Shown: positions 23,276 to 32,281 of the stretch, one piece after another
How the letters are laid out: every line of letters begins with the position of its first letter
Numbering within the stretch: position 1 is the stretch's first letter
Source: Marinobacter nanhaiticus D15-8W
Lineage (GTDB): Bacteria; Pseudomonadota; Gammaproteobacteria; Pseudomonadales; Oleiphilaceae
Assembly: GCF_036511935.1 (NCBI RefSeq)
Contig: NZ_AP028878.1
Coordinates: 4,092,001-4,156,000 of the forward strand
DNA length: 64,000 nucleotides
Direction: 5' to 3'
Made by a program: the position numbers and the translations under genes
Notes under the pieces: generated by a model
What the model was told of the DNA's origin: nothing
Seen by the model: the letters and a program-made list of their open reading frames with translations, nothing else
The model's database searches: none

Positions 23276-23464
23276 ACTTGATATCAGAAGACAGCCACAA
23301 ATCGGCTCACGGCGCCCCAACCTGAATGGCCGCCCTCCCCGGGGCCGCTGTGCTATGATGAAGCGCCCATTAGGCCCGCCTTTTTTTGGGTCTACCCAGC
23401 GCCCCGGCCCTTGCATTCAAGGGAGCGCCATCCGCTTATCCACAGCTCAACTTGGAAGGACAGC

Positions 23465-24154
23465 ATGGAGTTTCAGGCGCCCAATACCCTGGCGGAGCAA
23501 ATCGCCAACTACCTCGCCGATCGCCTGATGACGGGCGATATCAAGCCCGGCGAGCGTTTGCAGGAAGCGACCATAGCCGTAGAACTTGAGGTGAGCCGAG
23601 CGTCGGTAAAGGAAGCCTTCTATACACTGGAGCGGTGGCACCTGGTTGACATCACCCCGCGCAAAGGGGCAACGGCAAGCCTGCTGGATGCCGATCACGC
23701 GGCGGAACTCTATGATGTCTACATGCACCTGCTTATCATGTTGGCGCGTCGGTTATGCGAGCGTTGGCAGGAGAAGGACCGGGAACGGCTGATGGATGTG
23801 ATCCACAAGGCGACCTCGCGCCTGAACGCAGACGCTCCCAATATTTCAGCGGTGGTGCAGGCCAGCTTTGATGTTATGGATGCCTGCTGTGCAGTGGTAG
23901 CGAATCCCTACCTCACCGAAGCGCTGACCAACTTCAAACCGGCGGTGAGCCGAACCTACTATTTCTGTGCGGATCGTTACCGGCAGGACCTTGATAGGAC
24001 GGGCATGTTCTTCTCGCGGCTGACCCAGGCTGTGCTGGCCCGCGACCCCGAAGCGGCGGAACGGCAAATCGAAGGCTTCGCCGATCACCAGAAATCATTG
24101 ATATTACAAGCGCTCGCGCGTGATGTAACCGTATCCAGCGCCGAGTCGGAGTGA
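23465..24154 (+). CDS. GntR-family transcriptional regulator, likely of alkB
   Basis: A 229-aa regulator with an N-terminal winged helix (residues 8-72: 'LAEQIANYLADRLMTG', 'SRASVKEAFYTLERWHLV', 'TPRKGATAS') and a C-terminal all-helical FadR/FCD-type effector domain (75-215), so it is likely to sense an acid or fatty-acyl metabolite. The ATG at 23465 has GGAAGG five bases upstream. It is divergent from alkB, which suggests repression of alkane degradation relieved by a metabolite. The effector cannot be read from the sequence. Confidence 0.88.
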   Translation: MEFQAPNTLAEQIANYLADRLMTGDIKPGERLQEATIAVELEVSRASVKEAFYTLERWHLVDITPRKGATASLLDADHAAELYDVYMHLLIMLARRLCERWQEKDRERLMDVIHKATSRLNADAPNISAVVQASFDVMDACCAVVANPYLTEALTNFKPAVSRTYYFCADRYRQDLDRTGMFFSRLTQAVLARDPEAAERQIEGFADHQKSLILQALARDVTVSSAESE

Positions 24155-24156
24155 TA

Positions 24157-24639
24157 TCAAATTCCCAGTTCACTGCGTTTTAGCACGACACCTGCAATAC
24201 GCCACTCGCCATCCTGCCGCTCCATCCGGTAGTAGGCTTCCCAGTAACGGCCCTCGGGTCCGACAAGGAGCACCCGCTGGACGACGAAGCCAGGGTGGGG
24301 AACCTGCTCGCGAAAACGCACCGTGGTGGCTTCATAAACCGCCGGATACTGCTTGCGCACCATGTTACCGAAGGCCTCGGCGCTGGAGAAACCGCGTTGA
24401 ATGGACGGCGAGGCGTAGCTGAATGCTCGCACGTCATCGTCCTGGGCAAAGGCATCGAGCTGCTCGCTAATAACCTCCTGCATGTCGGCCACTTCGTCAT
24501 TAGCTTGGACAGGCTCAGTACTCAGGCACAGCGCGAGCGCTCCAGCAAGTGCGACAGACAGTAGCCCCGCGGACACTACTCGCATGGACAATCGTGCCAG
24601 GCACGCCTGCAGACGCATAACGCCGTTTAGGGAAACCAT
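24157..24639 (-). CDS. DUF4864 domain-containing exported protein
   Basis: A 160-aa protein starting at the ATG at 24639, which has GGGAGG six bases upstream. Residues 1-47 form a long signal sequence with a hydrophobic stretch. The mature part matches DUF4864: 'ISEQLDAFAQDDDVRAFSYA', 'GFSSAEAFGNMVRKQYPAVY', and a beta-rich end ('YYRMERQDGEWRIAGVVL'), an NTF2/SnoaL-like fold by appearance. Function unknown. Its stop lies two bases from the gntR stop (convergent). Confidence 0.8.
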   Translation of the reverse strand: MVSLNGVMRLQACLARLSMRVVSAGLLSVALAGALALCLSTEPVQANDEVADMQEVISEQLDAFAQDDDVRAFSYASPSIQRGFSSAEAFGNMVRKQYPAVYEATTVRFREQVPHPGFVVQRVLLVGPEGRYWEAYYRMERQDGEWRIAGVVLKRSELGI

Positions 24640-24889
24640 GTTCGCCCTCCCTCTACCGCTGCTGGAGGCCTGGCATAAGCCCGGCACATGCCGCAGTTAT
24701 CATGGGTACGCCCGCACGCCTTTCCCGGATGCCTATCTGGCACGCCCTCACCTACTTCGTCGAAGTTGGGCTTGCCTGGTTCATCACCAATAGCACTCGC
24801 CAGCATGTCGCCGGGTTCGGGTGATTTCAGACGTTGCTCTGATATAGTAATCCATACATCCACAACTTCAGAACGGGATTCTCACCCTC

Positions 24890-25672
24890 ATGATCCAGCG
24901 CTACATTCTGCTGTTGTTGACGCTCTCTCTGGGGATTATGACGCTGTTTCCTGCCTATCTTCATGCCCAGGAAGCCACGACTAAGCAGGAAAATCGACCA
25001 CCTGTGCTGCGATTTAACATTGCCACCGGTGGCTATCCGCCCTACACAATTGTCGATAAGGATGGCGAGGTTTCAGGCATCATGTGGGATATCCTCCACG
25101 CCCTCGCCAATGCCCACGACCTGAAACTGGAAGCACGTGAAATTCCGACCAAGCGTGTCGAAGATTTCCTTCTGGCCGGGCACCTCGATGTCAGCATGCG
25201 TGCCCGCGAATGGTCCCATCAGCCTGAAAAGTTCCTGTTCACCGATACGCTCGTCAAGGTACAGGACGTCATCTTTACCCGGACTGACAGCTCACTGGTA
25301 ATTGACGATTTCGACGATCTGAAGGGTAAAACACTGCTTACCCACCTCGGTTACAGTTATCCTGCACTGAAACCCTACTTCGAGGCCGGCACCATCACCC
25401 GCCTGAACGTCAATTCCCAGCGTTCCATGTTCCAGCGCCTGCACAGCGCCGAACGTTTCGATGGACTGGTCAGCGACCTTCGGACCGGCCGCTGGCTGAT
25501 CAAGTCCCACGGCTGGTCCAGCCAGTTCGTCGCCCAACCGCTTGTCGTGGGGGAATTCGACTACCGCTTCATGTTTGCACCCCACTGGGCAGACTACATC
25601 CACGACTTCGACAAGACCCTACAAACCCTGCGCGATTCCGGCGAGCTTGAGGCCATCCTCGCCAAATACTGA
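24890..25672 (+). CDS. Periplasmic solute-binding protein, family 3, orphan
   Basis: A 260-aa exported protein (signal peptide 1-26, ending LHAQ) with the amino-acid-type bilobed binding fold: 'GGYPPYTIVDKDGEVSGIMWDI', 'MRAREWSHQPEKFLFTDTLV', 'DDLKGKTLLTHLGYSYP'. No permease or ATPase gene is adjacent, so it could serve a distant transporter or act as a sensor-like protein. The ligand cannot be assigned; the Arg that binds the alpha-carboxylate in this family is plausibly in 'MRARE'. No clear Shine-Dalgarno precedes the ATG. Confidence 0.8.
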   Translation: MIQRYILLLLTLSLGIMTLFPAYLHAQEATTKQENRPPVLRFNIATGGYPPYTIVDKDGEVSGIMWDILHALANAHDLKLEAREIPTKRVEDFLLAGHLDVSMRAREWSHQPEKFLFTDTLVKVQDVIFTRTDSSLVIDDFDDLKGKTLLTHLGYSYPALKPYFEAGTITRLNVNSQRSMFQRLHSAERFDGLVSDLRTGRWLIKSHGWSSQFVAQPLVVGEFDYRFMFAPHWADYIHDFDKTLQTLRDSGELEAILAKY

Positions 25673-25882
25673 TCCAGGCCAACCCGACCGCGCTGACGTG
25701 ATTCCGTTCACAGACCTTGGCAGGACCAAAGATTACTGTAACGGTATGTAATCCGCTTCGTATCCGCAGTCCGAACCGGATCCATAACAACACGGAACCC
25801 GCGGCCAGTCGGCTGCTATAACAACAAGATAACGGGGCGCGCTGGCTTTAGGCACCAGCCGCCGCGACCAAGGACTGACATC

Positions 25883-26881
25883 ATGAAGACCGGACTGCAG
25901 CGCAGAGCCCTCTGCCTGCCGTTGCTGCTTGCACCAACGCTGGCATCGGCAGAAATCCAGGCCCTCGACGACCAGAGCCTCAGCCAGGTGATAGGTCAGG
26001 CGGGCGTGACCATCGAGCTGGAAACACGCATCGACCTGGACCGCTTCTCGTATATCGACGAAGGCTCGGTCAGCGTCTACGACCTCAGCCTGTCCGACCC
26101 GGACGGCACCGCCCTGGATAACATGAAAGTCACTGTCGACGTGGCCGGGGACGGAGAGGTGCTGGAACACGGCTTCTCCGAAATCGCCCGGCGCGCCAAT
26201 GCCGGGCTGATATCGGGCTCCAATCCCGATGTAGCCGACGCCTTGGACAAATACGCCGTCGGCGGCAGTTTTGGCAAGCAATTCAACAGCGGCGACGCCG
26301 TCATCCATATCGGCCCGACAGACGCCGGCGATCCCACGTCCATGCAGGATTATCTGCAAGCGGTGGATTTCCGCCTCGCGATCGGTGAGGTTCGTGCCGA
26401 AGGCCCCGAAGACAGCGCGACTATGTTTTCGAATATCCAGCTTGAGGGTTATCTGGGCCCGACCGATATCGTGGTACGTAACGCCGGCGAAGCCACACGA
26501 ACGCTGGCCAACGGCAACGTCGTCTCCGCCTCCGAGCTGCAATTCGACACCCACTTCGAGATTAGCGGAGGCTCACTGGACTGGGACGTGGGTAACGTGA
26601 TCCTGCTGTTTAGTTTTGCCGGCGTCGGTATCGAAGGACTGGCAATTCACAACCGCTGGGGCGACGACACCTTGGGCCATTTCGGTATGGCGAGCGCCAC
26701 GGCGAAGCTCTCCAATGGCACCAGTGCCGACTCTGGCAAGGAAGGGCTATCGATCCACGACGTTGAGTTCCGTGCCGACATAGATATGCCGGTGTTCAAG
26801 GTGGGTGGTACCAGTATTGGTACCGTGCAGTTTGAGGACTTTGTAATCAGTAACACCAATATGATGGTGTATGGACACTAA
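25883..26881 (+). CDS. DUF6160-like exported surface protein
   Basis: A 332-aa protein with a signal peptide (1-23, ending ASAE) followed by the family hallmark 'ALDDQSLSQVIGQAGVTIEL', as seen in FilA-like/DUF6160 proteins of Acinetobacter, Pseudomonas and Marinobacter. The rest is acidic and beta-rich with many amphipathic strands ('VRNAGEATRTLANGN', 'GIEGLAIHNRWGDDTLGHFG'), compatible with a secreted or outer-membrane-associated beta structure. AAGGA precedes the ATG by eight bases. No function is established. Confidence 0.7.
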   Translation: MKTGLQRRALCLPLLLAPTLASAEIQALDDQSLSQVIGQAGVTIELETRIDLDRFSYIDEGSVSVYDLSLSDPDGTALDNMKVTVDVAGDGEVLEHGFSEIARRANAGLISGSNPDVADALDKYAVGGSFGKQFNSGDAVIHIGPTDAGDPTSMQDYLQAVDFRLAIGEVRAEGPEDSATMFSNIQLEGYLGPTDIVVRNAGEATRTLANGNVVSASELQFDTHFEISGGSLDWDVGNVILLFSFAGVGIEGLAIHNRWGDDTLGHFGMASATAKLSNGTSADSGKEGLSIHDVEFRADIDMPVFKVGGTSIGTVQFEDFVISNTNMMVYGH

Positions 26882-26917
26882 GCCGTAGCATGACCTCCGA
26901 CCTGGACATGCGCAAAA

Positions 26918-27012
26918 TGTAGCCGAAGATTTATCTTCGGAGGGGGCGTAAAGGCCCCCGGGTTTGATCCGGCAGGCCGTCGGACTGCTCCGAAGCTGAA
27001 GCGTCGGCTACA
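26918..27012. repeat. REP-like doublet A
   Basis: Two inverted units with TGTAGCCGA heads at the outer ends: left TGTAGCCGAAGA..TCTTCGG followed by GGGGGC/GCCCCC hairpin; right, on the minus strand, TGTAGCCGACGCTTCAGC then CTTCGGAGCAG. The right unit is nearly identical to units at 59492 and 62606. It lies between convergent genes. Confidence 0.8.
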
Positions 27013-27040
27013 CTCACCGCCATCCCCGAGCCACATTTCC

Positions 27041-28786
27041 CTACCGTCGGTTGCTCAACCAGATAAATTCATAAGGCTTCAATGTGACTGGTTTCATTCG
27101 GTCCTCGAAGGTCCTTCCGCTTACCAGATCCGTCCATTCGTCCGTCAGGATCAGGTTCAGCTCCGACAGGTTGAACACCTGCTCCTGACCGCTGATGTTA
27201 TGGATGGCGAAAACGCTCTGTCGACGATCAATGCTCTGGCGCCAGAACGCGAATAGGCCATCGCCCAAGTGCAGGGTGTACTGTGTGGCGTTGGGATGAA
27301 AGGCCGACTGCCTGGTGCGGATGGCCAGCAAACGACGCAGGGCGGTAAAGACGTCCCGATGATGGGTATCGGCCTCCAGCAGGTCGTCGAGCTGATCGGC
27401 GTTCCACACATGTCGGTTGATGGAGCGATTGACGCCCGTATGCTCGACCCGAGCCTCGTCGTTCTCCGTGGCGAGCAGGCTATGAATATAGAACGCCGGC
27501 ACGCCTTCCAGCGCCATCATCACCGCGTGGGCACAGATAAAGCGGGCAAACTGCAAGCCATCATTATCGCCGGACGTTTCAGTACGCGCCATCGCATTCC
27601 ACAAACTGATGTTGATCTCGTATGGCCGAACTTCGCCAGTAGGGCCGGTGCGGCTGGTAATCCGCGCGCCGGAACCGGCCAGGGTGGTCGTCATGCGATC
27701 CAGTTCCTCGTCCGTCAGGAGCCCTTCCACCGGACGCAGGCCAATGCCGTCATGGGACGCAATGAAGTTCAGGTATGCGGTGCCCTGCTGGGCTGGCGGC
27801 ATGGTCATCAGCCAGTCTTTGAGGTGTTGGGCATTGCCGCTGATCATGGCGTGCAACAACAACGGCGGCAACGAGAAGTTGTAGATCATATGGGCTTCGT
27901 TGGCGTTGCCGAAGTAAGTCAGGTTCTCCCGATTGGGGATGTTGGTCTCGGTGATAACGACGGCTTCCGGGTCACGGTGTTCGATAAGCAGCCGGAACAG
28001 TCGGATGATTTCGTGGGTTTCAGGCAGGTTGATGCTTGGCGTGCCCAGGATTTTCCAAAGGAAAGCGACGGCATCCAGCCGGAACCAGCGCATGCCCCGA
28101 TCCATGTAGAGTTTGACGATGCCGATGAACTCCAGCAGGACATCGGGGTTGGAAAAGTCCAGGTCCACTTGGTCGTGACTGAAGGTACACCAGACGTGCT
28201 TTTCACCTTCCACGGTTTCCACTGCACGTAGCAACGGCGATGTCCGTGGGCGTACGACCGCACTTACGTCCTCATCTGGCGACACCTCGACAAAGTAGCG
28301 CCGCCCCGGCTCCCGGCCCGCCTTGAAGTTCTCGAACCAGAGACTGCGGCTGGAGCAATGGTTGATCACCAGGTCGGTCATCACCATGAACGCGCGGGAC
28401 AGTTCGGTAAGGTCCTCCCATTGACCGAGCGACGGGTTCACGGTGGTATAGTCCATGACGGCAAAACCGTCGTCGGAGCTATAGGGAAAGAACGGCAGCA
28501 CGTGGACCGTCGAGATCATGCCGGAGAAGTGGGCCTTGCAGAACGCGGTGAGCGTGTGCAATGGCGCCTCGCCCTCCCGTCGAACTGAGTCGCCGTAGGT
28601 AATCAGCATGGCGGTACCGGCGCTCCAGTTGTTGCGGTGGGGCGACGGCGTTGGCGTATCCGGCGCCAGGCCGAAGCGTTCCAGGCACTGATCCGCCAGC
28701 GCCTGAATATCCTCATGGGGATACAGGCACTGCAGATGCGCCTTCACACGCTGCTCCAACGATGGTAGTCCCTCAGGGTCAGTCAT
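27041..28786 (-). CDS. GH13_18 phosphorylase, probably glucosylglycerate phosphorylase
   Basis: Sucrose-phosphorylase-family enzyme of 581 aa with an alpha-amylase barrel: 'VLPFFPYSSDDGFAVMDY', nucleophile D238 in 'WFRLDAV', acid/base E280 in 'ITETNIPN' and H345-D346 in 'ASHDGIG'. The family performs reversible phosphorolysis of alpha-glucosides, releasing glucose 1-phosphate. Because the next two genes upstream make glucosylglycerate, the substrate is probably glucosylglycerate rather than sucrose, which would allow the solute to be reused after osmotic downshift. That specificity is inferred from context. Last gene of the minus-strand cluster 30940-27041. Confidence 0.85.
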   Translation of the reverse strand: MTDPEGLPSLEQRVKAHLQCLYPHEDIQALADQCLERFGLAPDTPTPSPHRNNWSAGTAMLITYGDSVRREGEAPLHTLTAFCKAHFSGMISTVHVLPFFPYSSDDGFAVMDYTTVNPSLGQWEDLTELSRAFMVMTDLVINHCSSRSLWFENFKAGREPGRRYFVEVSPDEDVSAVVRPRTSPLLRAVETVEGEKHVWCTFSHDQVDLDFSNPDVLLEFIGIVKLYMDRGMRWFRLDAVAFLWKILGTPSINLPETHEIIRLFRLLIEHRDPEAVVITETNIPNRENLTYFGNANEAHMIYNFSLPPLLLHAMISGNAQHLKDWLMTMPPAQQGTAYLNFIASHDGIGLRPVEGLLTDEELDRMTTTLAGSGARITSRTGPTGEVRPYEINISLWNAMARTETSGDNDGLQFARFICAHAVMMALEGVPAFYIHSLLATENDEARVEHTGVNRSINRHVWNADQLDDLLEADTHHRDVFTALRRLLAIRTRQSAFHPNATQYTLHLGDGLFAFWRQSIDRRQSVFAIHNISGQEQVFNLSELNLILTDEWTDLVSGRTFEDRMKPVTLKPYEFIWLSNRR

Positions 28787-28825
28787 AAGGTGGTTTCCCT
28801 CTACAGCTCGTGTCGGTCGTCCGTC

Positions 28826-30067
28826 CTATAGCTTGTCTTGTGCAGGGCCGCCGTGGTCCCGCAGATCGTCTTCCACCGCGTCGTGCAATCGTTGCATTAC
28901 GCCGGGGAATGCACTGGCAACGCGGTTCCACGAGGAAATGAACGGCGCCTCCATAGGGTTCTCCAGGAAATAGACACCCGCCTTCATGATATTGCGGGCA
29001 AACAGTTCCACCGCCTGCTCTTCCTGATGAACATCGAACTTCAGCCCGTTGATTTCAGCATCGTTGCGATACGTCTCCACAAAGTCCAGGGCGATGCGGA
29101 AATAGGTCGCCTTAATGGTGCGGAAGGCTTCGTGGTTAAAGACGATACCGTTCGTGGCCAGTTTGCGAAAAATGGCCTTGGCGATATCGATGGACATCTT
29201 GGACAGGCCGCCGCTGTCGTCGTCCGGGGACAGGTTCTGGTGCTTGTGATCGTAGCAGTCGGCGATATCCACCTGGCACAGGCGGTTGGTGCTGTAGTTG
29301 CGCTTCATCTCGCTGAGCACCCCGATTTCCAGCCCCCAGTCGCTGGGAATGCGCAGGTCGGTCATCACGTCCTTACGGAAGGAGAATTCGCCGGAGAGCG
29401 GATAACGGTAACTATCCAGATAATCCAGGTAGTCGAGGTTGCCCAGTACCCGCTTGAGAGCCCGCAACAAGGGCGTTACCAGCAGTCGACTAACCCGGCC
29501 GTTCAACTTGTTGTCAGCGACCCGCGCATAGAAGCCCTTGCAGAACTCATAGTTGAAGTTGGGATTGGCCACCGGGTAGATCAGCCGGGCCAGTAGCTCC
29601 CGATCATAGGTGACGATGTCGCAGTCATGCAGTGCGATCGACTCCGCACGGCCTGAAGCCAGTACATAGCCCATGCAGAACCAGACATTGCGACCTTTGC
29701 CGGGCTCGGTAGGCGCCAGCTCCTCACCTTTTAATTCGCGGTCGATACTGCGTAGGCGCGGGCCGTCGTTCCAGAGTACCCGGTGACGCTGCGGCAGCGC
29801 AGAGAAGAATTCCAGGGCATGGTGGTACTGGGCCTCATTGGCCCGGTCCAGGCCGATTACAATCTCGCTCAGGTACGGCACCTTCTTGAGATGCTCGAGG
29901 ATATTCGGCATTGCCTCGGTTTCCAGCTCCGAGTAAAGACACGGCAGGATCAGGGCCATGGGCCTTGATTTGGAGAAGCTTACGAGCTCAGCTTCAAGAT
30001 CCTCAAGGGGGCGACGTGACAGGTTATGCAACGTGGTCACAATGCCGTTCTGGTAGAAATCACCCAT
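28826..30067 (-). CDS. gpgS: Glucosyl-3-phosphoglycerate synthase
   Basis: GT81-type glycosyltransferase transferring glucose from NDP-glucose to 3-phosphoglycerate, first step of glucosylglycerate synthesis. The ATG at 30067 (MGDFYQNG, 413 aa) has AGGA seven bases upstream. GT-A features are 'ALILPCLYSELETEAMPN', 'EIVIGLDRANEAQ' and the metal-binding DCD in 'IALHDCDIVTYDREL'; 'YPLSGEFSFRKDVM' and 'DWGLEIGVLSEM' are typical of the family. The next gene supplies the matching phosphatase. The cluster makes a compatible solute used in salt or nitrogen stress. Confidence 0.88.
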   Translation of the reverse strand: MGDFYQNGIVTTLHNLSRRPLEDLEAELVSFSKSRPMALILPCLYSELETEAMPNILEHLKKVPYLSEIVIGLDRANEAQYHHALEFFSALPQRHRVLWNDGPRLRSIDRELKGEELAPTEPGKGRNVWFCMGYVLASGRAESIALHDCDIVTYDRELLARLIYPVANPNFNYEFCKGFYARVADNKLNGRVSRLLVTPLLRALKRVLGNLDYLDYLDSYRYPLSGEFSFRKDVMTDLRIPSDWGLEIGVLSEMKRNYSTNRLCQVDIADCYDHKHQNLSPDDDSGGLSKMSIDIAKAIFRKLATNGIVFNHEAFRTIKATYFRIALDFVETYRNDAEINGLKFDVHQEEQAVELFARNIMKAGVYFLENPMEAPFISSWNRVASAFPGVMQRLHDAVEDDLRDHGGPAQDKL

Positions 30068-30115
30068 AGCGTATTCCTTTTTTGGAGGCGCCCGGTGTAT
30101 CGACAAGTGTTTTTG

Positions 30116-30940
30116 TCAGGGCGCTGTTATTCCGTTCTGGCTCAGGATGGAAGAAACCGCTTCCGCCCAGCCTTCGGGGCCATAAGACGATGTAATGCAC
30201 ACATCGGGCCGATCCGGGACCACCGGTGGTGCATGGACCGGCGAGCGCACCAGAACCGGGATATCCGACGCGGACAACATATCCACGTCATTCTCGCTAT
30301 CCCCCAATGCCACTGAGGTGATGGCGCCCTCAAAGGCGTTCTGATAGACCGCAAGCAGCCAGCTCATGGCCTGCCCCTTGTCACAGGCGCCAAGGACATG
30401 ATGGAAGCGCCCTCCACGAACCAGGCGCAGATTGTGCCCCGCCAGCTCCGTAGCGCACTGATTTAGTGCATCCTCAGAGTCCTGCCACACCAGGGGTTCG
30501 CTGAATTCCCTTTGCGAGGCCAGCTGTGCCTGTCGACGCTCCAGTCCGGTGCGCTCCATCAGCTCCGCCAGACCCATCTCCGACAGTCCACGAAAGGTGT
30601 AGCGCTGGCGCAAGGCATAGAGTTGCTCCAGGATATCCACCCGTGGCACCGACAACGCCTTGCAGTAGTAATTGCCATGGGGTCGCGCATCCGGTGGCAG
30701 GGGCAAGCCAGTATCCGGAGGGAACCATACTGCAGCGCCGTTTTCGACGATAAAAGGTTGGTGGATATCCAGCCTTTCCTGCAACTGTTCAACTTCTACA
30801 CGAGTTTTGCTGGTATTGAAGATAACCGGGACGCCAGCTTCGAGGGCTGCCTCCCAAACCGGCCGGGCCGGCTCAGCGGAATAGGTGTGGTGATCCAGCA
30901 ATGTGCCGTCCAGGTCGGTAAAAATGACCAGCCGTGCCAT
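30116..30940 (-). CDS. gpgP: Glucosyl/mannosyl-3-phosphoglycerate phosphatase
   Basis: HAD-superfamily phosphatase of the MpgP/GpgP type that removes the phosphate from glucosyl-3-phosphoglycerate. Motif I is 'FTDLDGTLLD' with nucleophile D9 and D11; the Cof-type cap occupies roughly residues 85-190, and motif IV is 'LGDSENDVDML'. First gene of the cluster gpgP-gpgS-GH13_18, which ends 48 bases before gpgS. Choice of glucosyl over mannosyl substrate rests on the neighbouring synthase. Confidence 0.85.
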   Translation of the reverse strand: MARLVIFTDLDGTLLDHHTYSAEPARPVWEAALEAGVPVIFNTSKTRVEVEQLQERLDIHQPFIVENGAAVWFPPDTGLPLPPDARPHGNYYCKALSVPRVDILEQLYALRQRYTFRGLSEMGLAELMERTGLERRQAQLASQREFSEPLVWQDSEDALNQCATELAGHNLRLVRGGRFHHVLGACDKGQAMSWLLAVYQNAFEGAITSVALGDSENDVDMLSASDIPVLVRSPVHAPPVVPDRPDVCITSSYGPEGWAEAVSSILSQNGITAP

Positions 30941-31174
30941 GAGCCTTCTCTCCCTGCGTATCGCCCTGGGGCGTGGGTTGTCCTTGTATGCGGCGATCTC
31001 CCACCGCGCATGGTTCGTCTCGTACGGCGGAAGTCATGCAAGGGAAACGCCACAATACCTGACGATTTGGTAACGCCCCCGACTCGGCATCACCTGCGTT
31101 CTGGCAGGACGTTCACTTGCCAAGGCCCCCTGAGTTCACAGTACACTGCCGCAGCAACCTGAACGAGAGCCCCC

Positions 31175-32281
31175 ATGGCCGGTGATACCACGTCGAGACA
31201 ACAGCAACCCGGCATGTCCGGATGGCGCCTTGTGGGCTTTATTGCCCTGTTCCTGCTCTTTACTGGTGCCGGCACCTGGACAATCTACACCCAATTCGCC
31301 GGTCGCAACTTCCATTTCGACGACCGCCTGCTCAACCCCTGGTTCCTCGTCGCGGCAGTAGTGCTACTGCTTGTCTATTATGCGGCCGACGGCCTGCGGC
31401 TGCATTACACCCTAAGAGCCCTGGGACACTGCCTACCCTTCAGGCACATTTTCCGGCTGGTCTTTATCAACATCTTCTTTTCCAACGTGACACCCATGGC
31501 CACGGGCGGGGGCGTGGCTCAGATCTGGTATCTGCGCCGGCATGGAGTTCGTCTGGGCACGGCAACCGCGGCAACCACCATCCGGACCGTGCTGGCCATC
31601 GCCTTCATATTTACCGTGACGCCAGCGTGCCTACTCTGGCTCGATGCTTTGCAGGGCATGGCGATTCTCGACCGGATTGCCGGACTCCTGGCCCTGTTTA
31701 TAGTGCTCTACCTGGGTTTCTTCGCCGTCGTCTTGCTGCGCACCCGCTGGCTGATTCTGATACTGACGCGACTGTTTAGCACCCTACGCCGCTTCCACCT
31801 GATCAGCGCCCGACGCCACAAACGCTGGCAATTCCATATGATGCGGGAAATGACCCGTTTTTCCCGTAGCTTTTCGATCTACGTCCATGGCCCCCGACGG
31901 TTCGTATTACTTTCGGTTCTCTTCACCTTTGTTTTCCTGGTGAGCCTGTTCAGCTTTCCCGCGCTGATCATGGTGACGCTTGGGTACGAGGTGGACTATC
32001 TCACCACACTGGGTCTTCTGTTCGTGACGACTTTTGTGATGTACTTTGCCCCAACGCCCGGGGCTTCCGGCATTTCAGAAGGCGTGTTCGGCACCTTCTT
32101 CCGCGGCCTGCTGACACCCGGCCATCTGGTACTTGTCACACTGGCCTGGCGTTTCCTGACCATTTACCTGGGCATGATCATTGGACTGATACTGATGCAG
32201 GTGGAGCTGTCCTCAGGCCGACGCCGGACCAGGACCGGATCCCGGCCGTCAGTCACAGGGACCCGTGATGATCCGACGTAA
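31175..32281 (+). CDS. Flippase-like membrane protein (UPF0104 / LPG synthase TM family)
   Basis: A 368-aa polytopic protein with about eight or nine helices, of the AglD/MprF-transmembrane family. Signature segments are 'FSNVTPMATGGGVAQIWYL' (about residues 107-125) and 'APTPGASGISEGVFG' (about 291-305). The family includes lysyl-phosphatidylglycerol flippases and proteins linked to lipid-carrier glycosylation. It overlaps the next gene (pseudo-phosphoesterase/GT4 fusion) by 14 bases, so the two are translationally coupled, and joint work on a membrane glycolipid is likely. Substrate unknown. Confidence 0.8.
   Translation: MAGDTTSRQQQPGMSGWRLVGFIALFLLFTGAGTWTIYTQFAGRNFHFDDRLLNPWFLVAAVVLLLVYYAADGLRLHYTLRALGHCLPFRHIFRLVFINIFFSNVTPMATGGGVAQIWYLRRHGVRLGTATAATTIRTVLAIAFIFTVTPACLLWLDALQGMAILDRIAGLLALFIVLYLGFFAVVLLRTRWLILILTRLFSTLRRFHLISARRHKRWQFHMMREMTRFSRSFSIYVHGPRRFVLLSVLFTFVFLVSLFSFPALIMVTLGYEVDYLTTLGLLFVTTFVMYFAPTPGASGISEGVFGTFFRGLLTPGHLVLVTLAWRFLTIYLGMIIGLILMQVELSSGRRRTRTGSRPSVTGTRDDPT

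Noticed and set aside
27041..28786. Plain sucrose phosphorylase
   Set aside because: The family fits, but the two upstream genes make glucosylglycerate, so glucosylglycerate phosphorylase is the better call; only an assay can exclude sucrose.
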